DNA of 7,504 bases from Sphingomonadales bacterium (GCA_017302775.1 JAFLDC010000064.1:2598-10101); one strand, 5' to 3'; shown: positions 1-6,696, counted from the first letter of the stretch. Numbers and translations are program-made. Notes: generated by a model from the letters alone, not told the origin.

Positions 1-11
1 GATGCACATAT

Positions 12-836
12 TCACAAGGTGCATTTCACCAATCTCATGACCAGCAGATATGCAGGCTTGTAAATTTGGTTATGGGTTTCGTTCGGCGTGATCGAACCAT
101 GAAAGAGCGCATTGCGAAGTCCATACAAAACATCAACCAGCGCTGAAAAATTCTTCTCAGCATCTTCCACGAATTTCACAGTCCCATATGTCAGAAACTT
201 AGGTTCGCCGTGGGCAGCCAAGACATTCATAACATATCTTGGTGCGACTTCCTCAAAAAGTGCAATCAGAAGTGCCCGCTGTTGCTCTTTTAGCGCCTTG
301 AACCCCGCGTCATCTTCAAGCGCTTTTCGTTCGTGAGTAGGAAGCGTCAAGGCAAAAGCCGCGACAGTTTTGGTCGCCGAGATTTCGAGGTGCACTTCCC
401 CTTTGGCGGGATGGTCACGGCGGCAGCGGAAATTCCGCTTCCACTTTGTTGCCGGCGCATCCTTCTTCGCATTCGCGCCAATGTCTACGGTTTCAAAGCC
501 CACCCGGCCCTTGCGCCCTTCAACGATGCATTCTTGCAGGCGGCGATGGAGTTCGCCAATCTGCAAGCGAAATTCCTGCGCGTCGGCGCTATCATCCTGC
601 CATCCGCGCTCGGCATCCTGCGCCATTTGCAGGTTGCGCGACATCATCGGCACGGTCTTGTTCTTCACGACATTGGCATTGCCTTTGACCTTGTCGAGCA
701 GTTCCCGGTCTGAAAGATCGCCATATGTATCCGTCATCCAGGCATTGAACGGTATCCATGCCTTGATGAACTGACTGAACCAATCCACTTCCGCAGCATC
801 GCGCCAGCGTTTCAAATTGTCTCCCAGCCCCGCCAT
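12..836 (-). CDS. HEPN-domain-like protein, third gene of the restriction-modification operon
   Basis: A 274-residue soluble protein that I cannot assign to a named family. Residues 241-246 read RNALFH, an R-x4-H motif matching the HEPN ribonuclease signature, placed in the last helical stretch as is usual for HEPN folds. The N-terminus (residues 19-35, WFSQFIKAWIPFNAW) is an aromatic helix of the kind seen at the start of some HEPN proteins. The middle (about 120-160) looks like a small beta-rich insert. No signal peptide or membrane helix is seen. The ATG at 834-836 shares its A with the TGA of the specificity gene (TGATG), so the two are probably translationally coupled. HEPN domains are known in toxins, Abi proteins and anticodon nucleases such as PrrC and RloC, which sit with type I systems. 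An RNA-cleaving back-up role here is inference. The stop lies 11 bases from the window edge. The 3' half contains AT-rich patches, suggesting foreign origin. Confidence 0.72.
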   Translation of the reverse strand: MAGLGDNLKRWRDAAEVDWFSQFIKAWIPFNAWMTDTYGDLSDRELLDKVKGNANVVKNKTVPMMSRNLQMAQDAERGWQDDSADAQEFRLQIGELHRRLQECIVEGRKGRVGFETVDIGANAKKDAPATKWKRNFRCRRDHPAKGEVHLEISATKTVAAFALTLPTHERKALEDDAGFKALKEQQRALLIALFEEVAPRYVMNVLAAHGEPKFLTYGTVKFVEDAEKNFSALVDVLYGLRNALFHGSITPNETHNQIYKPAYLLVMRLVKCTL

Positions 837-2221
837 CAGTTTGCCCCTTCCACATCGGCGAGATAAGCTAGCGCGGCGGTCTCGCTGTCTTCGATGGCGA
901 TTTCCACGGCGCGCTTGGCTGCGTCGAGTAGAGACGCCGCGCGGGCTTTTGCCAAACGCGCATTCTGCAAATGATCGACGATTTGCGTTTCAACATGCGT
1001 TGTCAATTCAGGCATCGGCAGGTTGAAAATGTCGGCATCGGTAATCGACGGATACATGCTGGCACTGGCGTAAAGGTCGAGCAGCTCGCAAATGACTGGC
1101 AAGCGCAAGTAGGTGAGGAGCACCTCGGGCGCGATGTCTTGCGGGCGCACGACGACAAAGCCGGACGAGCAGACGAACCCATCCTGATCGGGCATGATCT
1201 GCGCAGACAGGCGGCGGATGGGCCGCACGCTGGATGTGATGATATCGCCGGGCCTCACATGCCATGTCGCGCGGCTGGGGGCTTCGGCCGCGACCAGCCG
1301 GGTTCTGCCCGTTGCGCCCGCACCGTCCATGTCGCTGATCTCGATATAATCAAACATCAGATGCTGGTCGGGCCGGAACTTCTCCCGGCGCGGCTTGGCG
1401 ACATCCGAAATCGTCCGGCCACCAGCGGACAGAATGTCGAGCAATGCCTGTATCCGGGGCGCGAAAAAACGGGAATCCAGCCGACCGGCAGCGAGGGCGT
1501 CGCTGGCTTTGGCTGCATAGGTCAAAGGTTCCGGCGGCGTCCAATCGGCAAGGCCGAGGGCCTCCAATAGCGTCGTTCCGGCATCATCAAGAACTGTCGC
1601 CGCCTTTTCCTCAAGTGCGGAAGCTGAGTTTATGATCTGATCGATGCGGCCCTCGACTATCCCTAATCTCGGAATCAACATGTTGGCTAAATAAGGGGGA
1701 GCAATATGCGGCTGACCGGCACCATAGCCGCCACGTAGCATCAGTGGCTTGCCGATCCTGCTCTCAAGAAAGCTGCTCAAATATCCGCTAGGCACAGACG
1801 GCTCGCGCAAAATGAGAATGTCTGCACAAGCGTAGGCATCTACACCTCGTTTCCACGGCGCTGTTTGGCCGAAATTTGCTCCGGTGCGGGTGACCAAGAT
1901 GTCGCCATTCGACAATCGGTTTCGTGCCACCGTGGGCAACAGCTCATCAGGCATGTAACGAGTGTCCGCCAAATCAACTCGATTTGATCTGACATTTTTC
2001 GCCATGATGGTTAACAGGCCATCATCTTCATATTCCCGTTTAACTTCAATTGGGTGCTGAATTCGGCGGCAAACATCGCCAAGCGGTTCATGACCTTTAG
2101 CTCGGATTCCAGCCAAAGCATCAAGTGCGGCACGCGAGAAAAACTCGGCATCAATTCTGAATCCTGGATTCAAATCACCGATGCGCGACACCGAGACGAT
2201 CGATGCGTCAAGCCCCTCCAA
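836..2221 (-). CDS. hsdS: Type I-like restriction-modification specificity subunit (HsdS), two TRDs
   Basis: About 461 residues. It directs the partner methylase/nuclease to a bipartite DNA site. The protein has two related halves: GFRIDAEFF (20-28) is echoed by GRLDSRFF (246-253). Each half opens a target recognition domain (about 45-190 and 265-405) and is followed by a long helix (about 188-222 and 405-445) of the kind that spaces the TRDs and docks the methylase. The typical pieces NGDILVTRTGANFGQ (105-119) and PGDIITSSVRP (324-334) occupy equivalent places in TRD1 and TRD2. The start is uncertain. The first available codon in the usual place is TTG (2219-2221), with no good Shine-Dalgarno and a 6-bp hairpin just before it. 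The frame stays open upstream into the methylase gene, so expression by frameshift or re-initiation is possible. TRD1 is clearly more AT-rich than TRD2, as expected for exchanged recognition domains. Confidence is high for the function and lower for the start. Confidence 0.9.
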   Translation of the reverse strand: MEGLDASIVSVSRIGDLNPGFRIDAEFFSRAALDALAGIRAKGHEPLGDVCRRIQHPIEVKREYEDDGLLTIMAKNVRSNRVDLADTRYMPDELLPTVARNRLSNGDILVTRTGANFGQTAPWKRGVDAYACADILILREPSVPSGYLSSFLESRIGKPLMLRGGYGAGQPHIAPPYLANMLIPRLGIVEGRIDQIINSASALEEKAATVLDDAGTTLLEALGLADWTPPEPLTYAAKASDALAAGRLDSRFFAPRIQALLDILSAGGRTISDVAKPRREKFRPDQHLMFDYIEISDMDGAGATGRTRLVAAEAPSRATWHVRPGDIITSSVRPIRRLSAQIMPDQDGFVCSSGFVVVRPQDIAPEVLLTYLRLPVICELLDLYASASMYPSITDADIFNLPMPELTTHVETQIVDHLQNARLAKARAASLLDAAKRAVEIAIEDSETAALAYLADVEGAN

Positions 2222-2223
2222 CA

Positions 2224-2266
2224 GACCGGCAAACCGGTCCTGATTGAAGGGGCCTACCGAAAAAAA
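2224..2266 (-). promoter_or_regulatory. Possible -1 frameshift site: T TTT TTT heptamer, stop codon, then hairpin
   Basis: Read on the minus strand, the methylase gene ends CC[T TTT TTT] CGG TAG. The heptamer (2266 down to 2260) is in the X XXY YYZ register of a canonical -1 slippery site. Slipping back one base enters the hsdS frame, which has no stop from here to 836. A GC-rich hairpin, GACCGG-TTTG-CCGGTC (2239 down to 2224), follows about 20 nt later, further than the usual spacer. The same hairpin lies 2 nt before the TTG codon assigned as the hsdS start. The layout is seen directly. Its use as a recoding site is inference. Confidence 0.35.
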
Positions 2267-4254
2267 GGCAGGCCCTCGCGCTTGGAAAATTGCTCGAATG
2301 CTTCGGCGATGCCGTCTTGCGTCAGCCCATCATGGTTGAACAGATCATGTTCGACGATCAGGTGGTTGTGCTTGTCACGCATGGCCGAACCATCGGGCTT
2401 TTTGCGGTAAACCTTGCGGCCCGAGTTATCGACGCTCTCTACCTGCTGCGTGGCGAAGAAGATGTTGTAATCGTCTTGCCGGGGGCACAGCGGTCCATCC
2501 GCTGGCTTGTCATTCCACTTTTGCACAAACAGCACGCTGGTCTTGGTGCCGGTATGCGGTTTGAACGTGTTGGGGTGCAGGCCGACCACCGCCAGAATCC
2601 GGCACCGCTCCATGATGAATTCGCGTAGGCGCTGATCGGATGAATTGTTGAACCGGCCCTGAGGCAGCACCACCGCCATGCGTCCGCCGGGGCGCAGAAA
2701 GTCAATGTTGCGTTCGATAAACAGCAGATCGCGGGCCACCGCCTTGTCCAGCTTGCCATCCTTCTTGTGCGCCACCTCATAGGGGCTGAGCATGTCGGAT
2801 TGTTTGATGTCCCCGGCAAAGGGCGGATTGGCCATCAGCACATCGAAATTGAACTGGCGATATTCGCCGGGCTTTTTGACGGTGCGGAGCTTCTTCAGCC
2901 CGTTCCAGCCGGTGGCATAGGTTTCCTGCCAATCATCCTGCTTGGTGGTTTCGTCCCACTTCGTCCAGTCGAGTGTGTTGAGGTGCAGGACATTGGTTTC
3001 ACCGTCGCCCGCGATCAGGTTGAGGCAGCGGGACACGCGGACGCTCTTTTCGTCAAAATCGACCGCAAACACATTGCGGCGGACATATTCAATCGCGCGC
3101 GGCTCCTTCGCCTCCATGGTGAACAGATCACCTTCAGATTTGCCCAGCTCCCCGTAAATCTGCTTCCAGACATGGAACATGGTGTGGACGGTAAATCCTG
3201 CCGATCCGCACGCCGTGTCGATCACCGTTTCATGTTCCTGCGGGTTCATCATTCGCACGCACATGTCGATCACCCAGCGCGGGGTGAAATACTGGCCCTT
3301 TTCGCCCTTCGACGATTTCGACACGAGGTATTCGAAGGCATCATCAACCACATCAAGGTTGGAATTGAACAGCTTCCATTCCTCCAGCGAACCGACGCAA
3401 ACCTGCAGGTGATCGGGTGACAGGCGGATGCGTTCATCATCCGAGAACACACCCGGCCATTTCTGCTTGGCCTCGTCAAACAGCGCCTGGATGGCGGATT
3501 TGAGCTGGGCCGCCGTGTTGTTGTTACGGAAGCGCAGGTTGCGATGCATCTGGTAGGATGTCATCTCGTCAAACAGCTTCGTGAAGATCAGTTTGAAGAC
3601 CTCCTCGAACACATCAACACCGGCGTTGGCCAGCACTTCGTCTTCCATGTCCTGAATGAGATCGCGCAGCGAGCGGGCGGATTTGCCTTCCTTCGCCCGT
3701 TCATCTTCCAGATCCATCAAGGTCTGGATGGTCCAGGGTTGGTCGACGACCTGCTCGATCGTTTGGTCAGCACGTGGCAGCTCGTGGATCGGCATGAAGT
3801 AGTTGGGGTTTTTGCGGTGCCAGACTTCGGCCTGCACCCCATCGCTCCACACGGCCAGCGGTGCACCGGTGGCATGGGCGTAAGAACGGAGCTGCTCCTT
3901 GCCGTCCTTGAACTTTTGCTGCTTCACCTCGACGATGATGTAGGGAACAGTTTTCCGGTCGGCATCAAACACGACGATATCCGCACGCTTTGACGTGTCG
4001 CGGCCGAATGTGATGGGGTATTCGACAGCAATGCGCGAAGGGGCATAGCCGAACTTGTCAATCAATCTGGCCAACCAAAGCTGACGGACGCGCTCTTCCG
4101 GCTTGAGCTGCACTTCCTTTCCGCGAACAAGGCAGGTCACATGGGCAGTCGTCTTGCCCCGAGCATCACGTTCTATGACCCGGTCTTCAAGGGCTTTTAC
4201 TTCATCTTCCGAGAAGAGAACGAATTCGCCGATGTCTGCTGCATCAATTTTCAT
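2254..4254 (-). CDS. hsdM: Fused HsdR-N-type nuclease / N6-adenine DNA methyltransferase (HsdM-like)
   Basis: 666 residues from the preferred ATG (4252-4254). Residues about 45-150 look like the HsdR N-terminal PD-(D/E)xK nuclease: E78, RADIVVFD with D92, then VEVK with E109 and K111, then the QL helix. A linker and HsdM-type helical region follow (about 200-315). Then comes the methylase: YFTP (322-325), SAM motif DTACGSAGF (346-354) and catalytic NPPF (476-479). The protein should bind HsdS, methylate adenine and possibly cut DNA itself. No helicase motor is present in it or nearby, so it resembles the BcgI A subunit or type IIG enzymes more than classical HsdM. The frame is open up to another ATG at 4467, but that extension (71 residues) runs through a non-coding inverted repeat. 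The codons just before 4254 look coding-like, so a start slightly upstream is not excluded. The SD is weak (AAAGG, 13 nt before). The gene ends in a T7 run and TAG. Confidence 0.9.
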   Translation of the reverse strand: MKIDAADIGEFVLFSEDEVKALEDRVIERDARGKTTAHVTCLVRGKEVQLKPEERVRQLWLARLIDKFGYAPSRIAVEYPITFGRDTSKRADIVVFDADRKTVPYIIVEVKQQKFKDGKEQLRSYAHATGAPLAVWSDGVQAEVWHRKNPNYFMPIHELPRADQTIEQVVDQPWTIQTLMDLEDERAKEGKSARSLRDLIQDMEDEVLANAGVDVFEEVFKLIFTKLFDEMTSYQMHRNLRFRNNNTAAQLKSAIQALFDEAKQKWPGVFSDDERIRLSPDHLQVCVGSLEEWKLFNSNLDVVDDAFEYLVSKSSKGEKGQYFTPRWVIDMCVRMMNPQEHETVIDTACGSAGFTVHTMFHVWKQIYGELGKSEGDLFTMEAKEPRAIEYVRRNVFAVDFDEKSVRVSRCLNLIAGDGETNVLHLNTLDWTKWDETTKQDDWQETYATGWNGLKKLRTVKKPGEYRQFNFDVLMANPPFAGDIKQSDMLSPYEVAHKKDGKLDKAVARDLLFIERNIDFLRPGGRMAVVLPQGRFNNSSDQRLREFIMERCRILAVVGLHPNTFKPHTGTKTSVLFVQKWNDKPADGPLCPRQDDYNIFFATQQVESVDNSGRKVYRKKPDGSAMRDKHNHLIVEHDLFNHDGLTQDGIAEAFEQFSKREGLPFFR

Positions 4255-4392
4255 AATTTCGACCGCGCCTTTGGAATATTCGAATGCTTTCCGCCTGCTT
4301 ACCCATCCCAAGCGGGCGGCGAAAGCGTAAATGCCAGATGGTCTGGGCGTCGTGTTGTGGCGTAGGAAAGCGGGGTAGGTGAGCGTACGAAA
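4255..4392 (-). other. Leader region upstream of the restriction-modification operon
   Basis: This stretch lies between the preferred methylase start and the end of the 413-bp palindrome. The methylase frame stays open through it and its last 30 or so codons look plausible as protein, so the true start may be here (for example a TTG at 4309-4311). I see no convincing -35/-10 pair on the minus strand and no strong ribosome binding site. The operon promoter is probably here or inside the palindrome. Confidence 0.3.
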
Positions 4393-4805
4393 TGGAGGGC
4401 AAGATAAAAGGAGTGCCAGCACCTGGCCCTTATGTGGTTGGTTCAGCTGGGGTATTTTGTATGGCACTGCGGGATGTCTGCCATACGATGTTGCGCAAAA
4501 GCGCGGAAATCTGCGGCGTAACCGGATGGCACTCCTGATTTTCGGGCGTTTTTGCTCGGTCTGCCTCGGTCAACGATAGGCCGAGTGCGATGGGTGCCAG
4601 GGTTGGGGCGGTGATGCGATGGTGGCTGCTCAGACTCCGGCGGCGCAATCTGTCGATTTTGGGCGGTGCCATACCGTTTCAGGGCTGAAATCCGGGGCTT
4701 TCAGAAGGTCCGTATGGCACCGGAAATTCGGTGCCATACGGAAAAGCTGTTATAACTCATCTGCTTAACAACCGAGTGCTGGCACCTCTTTTATCTCGCC
4801 CTCCA
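4393..4805. repeat. 413-bp imperfect palindrome with 30-bp terminal inverted repeats (MITE-like or origin-like)
   Basis: The outer 30 bases, 4393-4422 and 4776-4805, are inverted repeats matching at 27 of 30 positions (TGGAGGGC...GTGCCAGCAC). The symmetry continues inward without any gap around centre 4599. The motif GTATGGCAC or its complement occurs at mirror positions: 4459-4467 with 4731-4739, 4479-4486 with 4712-4719, and 4524-4532 with 4666-4674. By hand, about 62% of the outer 140 bases of each arm match, with identity concentrated in the motifs. AAA flanks both ends (4390-4392 and 4806-4808), a possible but weak 3-bp target duplication. I see no convincing gene. It could be a MITE, or a cluster of protein-binding sites for replication or control of the island. 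Confidence 0.7.
4709..4742. repeat. Perfect 14-bp hairpin carrying two GTATGGCAC motifs
   Basis: TCCGTATGGCACCG (4709-4722) and its exact complement (4729-4742) are separated by six bases. This is the strongest hairpin in the window. It lacks the T-run of an intrinsic terminator on either strand: AAA follows on plus, and on minus the T's precede it. It is better read as a dyad operator, iteron pair or structural part of the larger palindrome. Confidence 0.75.
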
Positions 4806-5097
4806 AAACAGCCCGAATCCTGCTGCCTTACCGATTCCGCCGATGGTGGTCCGCAGCCACCTAAAAGCCGCCCAGCAACGCCAAACTGCGATGGGAACGA
4901 AATGGTCTGTTTTGATGAAGTTTGGCCGGGAAGCGCAACACCTGCCGCAAGCCACACCATCTATCCCCCTCTTTCCGGCAGCTTGTTTGTCTGCGCCGGG
5001 CTGCGGGGCGTAGTCAGGCGTAGAGGCGGCGATAGAGGCAAGCCATCATTTCGGGCATGATGGCGCGCATGGAATCCATCTGACGAAAGCGAAGTTC
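4806..5097. other. Intergenic stretch without a recognisable gene
   Basis: This lies between the palindrome and the helix-turn-helix gene. Short open frames occur on both strands, but none has a good ribosome site, a recognisable domain or coding-like composition throughout. It probably carries the promoter of the downstream small regulator. No clear -35/-10 pair stands out. Confidence 0.4.
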
Positions 5098-5322
5098 ATG
5101 CCCCGCGCCTTGTCCAAAACAGCTACCATGCCTGACACCCCGCAATTGCCGCTGGAGCCGTTGACGGTGCGTATCCCGGTCGCGGTGCAGCTGACGGGGA
5201 TTGGTCGTTCAAAGCTCTATGAGCTGATCGCGGCGGGTGAGGTCGATGTCGTCAAGATCGGCGCATCGACACTGATCACCGTCGCCAGCCTGCGCCGCCT
5301 TATCCAGAAATCGCGGCGCTAG
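5098..5322 (+). CDS. Small helix-turn-helix DNA-binding protein (excisionase/AlpA-like)
   Basis: 74 residues from the ATG at 5098, or 64 from the ATG at 5128. Residues 26-43 (IPVAVQLTGIGRSKLYEL) form a helix-turn-helix of the HTH_17/excisionase type. A short wing follows (EVDVVKIGASTLI, 49-61), then a final helix, SLRRLIQKSRR. Such proteins in integrative elements act as recombination directionality factors or as transcriptional regulators of element genes. The first start has GCGAAG just upstream, while the second has no clear ribosome site, so 5098 is mildly preferred. The gene converges on the integrase and their last 23 bases overlap, so the two mRNAs are antisense at their 3' ends. Its lone plus-strand position beside int and the palindrome suggests it controls excision or expression of the element. 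Its exact role is inferred. Confidence 0.82.
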   Translation: MPRALSKTATMPDTPQLPLEPLTVRIPVAVQLTGIGRSKLYELIAAGEVDVVKIGASTLITVASLRRLIQKSRR

Positions 5323-6538
5323 GCGGCTTGCGGAAGCTGCCCTGCAATATCTTCGCGCCGGACCGTAGCTGGTCAAGGTAGTCGGACCAGCTTCCCAACA
5401 TCCTGATCCGCTCATCCCAATGCTCACCGCGTGCATAGGCCCTGCGGACATCGTCGGTCTCGGCATGGCCAAGCTGGCGCTCAATGGCATCAGGATTCCA
5501 ATGACCTTGTTCGTTCAGCAGCGTGCTCGCCATGGCGCGGAAGCCGTGGGCGGTCATCGTCTTGCTGTCAAACCCCATGCGCCGCAGGGCGAGATTTATC
5601 GTGTTTTCGCACATCGGACGATCCCGCTTGCCTTGAGCCGGGAAGAGGTAGCGGCGGGCACCGCTGATCTCGCGCAGTTCCTCCAGAATGGCGAGCACCT
5701 GCCGGGTCAGCGGCACGCGGTGGGCGACGCGCATCTTGGTTTTCTCGGCGGGGATGGTCCAGACGTTCTTGGTCAGGTCAAATTCGGTCCATTCGGCGTG
5801 TCTGAGCTCGCCAGGGCGCACGAAGACGTGGGGAGCGAGCCGAAGGGCCGCATGGGTGACGGGATAGCCTGAATAGGCGTCTATCGCCCGCAGCAGGACG
5901 CCAGCCTCGACCGGATCGGTGATCGCCGCGCGGTGCGTGACTTTGGGAACAGTGATCGCGCCGCGCAGGTCTGCCGAAATGTCGCGGTCGGCGCGCCCGG
6001 TGGCGATGGCATAGCGGAACACCTGCCCGCAGGTGCTGCGCAGCCGCCGTGCAGTTTCATAATGCCCGCGCTTTTCGACGGCGCGGAGGACGGCCAGCAG
6101 CTCCGGCGCTTTGATGTCGCCAATCTTGCGTTCCCCGATGATGGGGTGGGCGAAGTCGAGCAGCCACTTCAGCTTGCCCAATGTCACCTCGGCGCGGCCT
6201 TCCCGGCCTGCCTTGTCGAGCCATTCCTCAGCAACCGCCCGGAAGCTGTTCACGTTGGCAAGGGGACCGGTGATTTTGTCGATCTTGCGCTTGGCAGAGG
6301 GGTTGATGCCCTCGGCAATCTGCTTCTTCAGTTCAAGCCGCTTGGCGCGCGCCTCGGCCAGAGAAATGGTGGGATAGACCCCGAGGGCTGCCGTCGCCCG
6401 CTTTTCCCCGAAACGATAATCGACCCGCCAACACCGCTGACCAGCTTTCGTTACGAGCAGGTATAGCCCGCCTCCATCTGCAAGCTTGTAGGGCTTTTCG
6501 CGTGCAACGGCTTTTCGGACGGCCAGATCGGTAAGCAT
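5300..6538 (-). CDS. int: P4-type tyrosine recombinase (site-specific integrase)
   Basis: 412 residues, the usual length for this family. It catalyses integration and excision of the island at the adjacent tRNA gene. The N-terminal arm-binding domain (about 1-85, with LADGGGLYL at 19-27 and ALGVYPTISLAEAR at 51-64) is the DUF4102 type seen in P4-like integrases. A core-binding helical domain follows (about 97-190), then the catalytic domain. All active-site residues are visible: R241 in VRPGELR, a lysine at 266 or 268, H331 and R334 in HGFR, H358 in QLGH, and nucleophile Y368 in RRAYARG. The gene therefore appears intact. The ATG at 6536-6538 has a good ribosome site (AAGGTGG) a few bases before it. 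Upstream are direct repeats that may be arm sites or operators, and then the tRNA 3' end about 160 bp away, the standard arrangement for tRNA-targeting islands. Confidence 0.95.
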   Translation of the reverse strand: MLTDLAVRKAVAREKPYKLADGGGLYLLVTKAGQRCWRVDYRFGEKRATAALGVYPTISLAEARAKRLELKKQIAEGINPSAKRKIDKITGPLANVNSFRAVAEEWLDKAGREGRAEVTLGKLKWLLDFAHPIIGERKIGDIKAPELLAVLRAVEKRGHYETARRLRSTCGQVFRYAIATGRADRDISADLRGAITVPKVTHRAAITDPVEAGVLLRAIDAYSGYPVTHAALRLAPHVFVRPGELRHAEWTEFDLTKNVWTIPAEKTKMRVAHRVPLTRQVLAILEELREISGARRYLFPAQGKRDRPMCENTINLALRRMGFDSKTMTAHGFRAMASTLLNEQGHWNPDAIERQLGHAETDDVRRAYARGEHWDERIRMLGSWSDYLDQLRSGAKILQGSFRKPPSAAISG

Positions 6539-6562
6539 GACGCCACCTTTTCGTCGGTTTCG

Positions 6563-6637
6563 ATACCGTCAAAAATACCGTCGGATACCGTCAATTGCAA
6601 CGAATTTGACCGGATGCGGGTGGACGAGCCAACCGTC
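6563..6637. repeat. ATACCGTC direct repeats upstream of the integrase
   Basis: ATACCGTC occurs exactly at 6563-6570, 6575-6582 and 6585-6592. A partial copy, AACCGTC, is at 6631-6637. The first and last are followed by CAAAAA-like sequence. The first three are 12 and 10 bp apart, close to one helical turn. They sit between the integrase start and the tRNA 3' end, so they may be integrase arm sites, excisionase sites or operators of the int promoter. Confidence 0.55.
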
Positions 6638-6661
6638 AAAAACCTTTGATTTTGGGGACTT

Positions 6662-6689
6662 CTCCGGACATTTATGGACATGTCCGGAG
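6662..6689. other. Hairpin just downstream of the tRNA
   Basis: CTCCGGACA (6662-6670) and TGTCCGGAG (6681-6689) form a perfect 9-bp stem with a 10-base loop, 7 bases beyond the encoded CCA end. No T-run follows on the minus strand, so it is not a standard intrinsic terminator for the tRNA. It may instead be a recombinase-binding dyad next to the attachment site, or a processing/termination structure. Confidence 0.4.
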
Positions 6690-6696
6690 GAAGCGA

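Noticed and set aside
971..1570. 199-codon plus-strand frame opposite hsdS
   Set aside because: It is antisense to TRD2 of hsdS, with no plausible start signal or domain, and is best explained as a shadow frame.
2767..3420. 217-codon plus-strand frame opposite the methylase gene
   Set aside because: It is antisense to well-conserved methylase motifs. Long empty antisense frames are common in GC-rich genes, and the product has no recognisable domain.
4709..4742. Perfect hairpin considered as a transcription terminator
   Set aside because: There is no T-run after the stem on either strand, and it is part of a symmetric motif array, so a binding-site or structural role fits better.
4393..4805. 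Palindrome considered as a CRISPR array
   Set aside because: The repeats are inverted and mirror-symmetric, not regularly spaced direct repeats with unique spacers, and no cas gene is present.
4731..5060. 109-codon plus-strand frame in the region between the palindrome and the HTH gene
   Set aside because: It begins inside the palindrome, has no ribosome site, and its product is low-complexity with no recognisable domain.
5014..5079. Tiny minus-strand frame (MDSMRAIMPEMMACLYRRLYA) upstream of the HTH gene
   Set aside because: It has 21 codons, no ribosome site and no known family. It could be a gene remnant, but nothing supports it.
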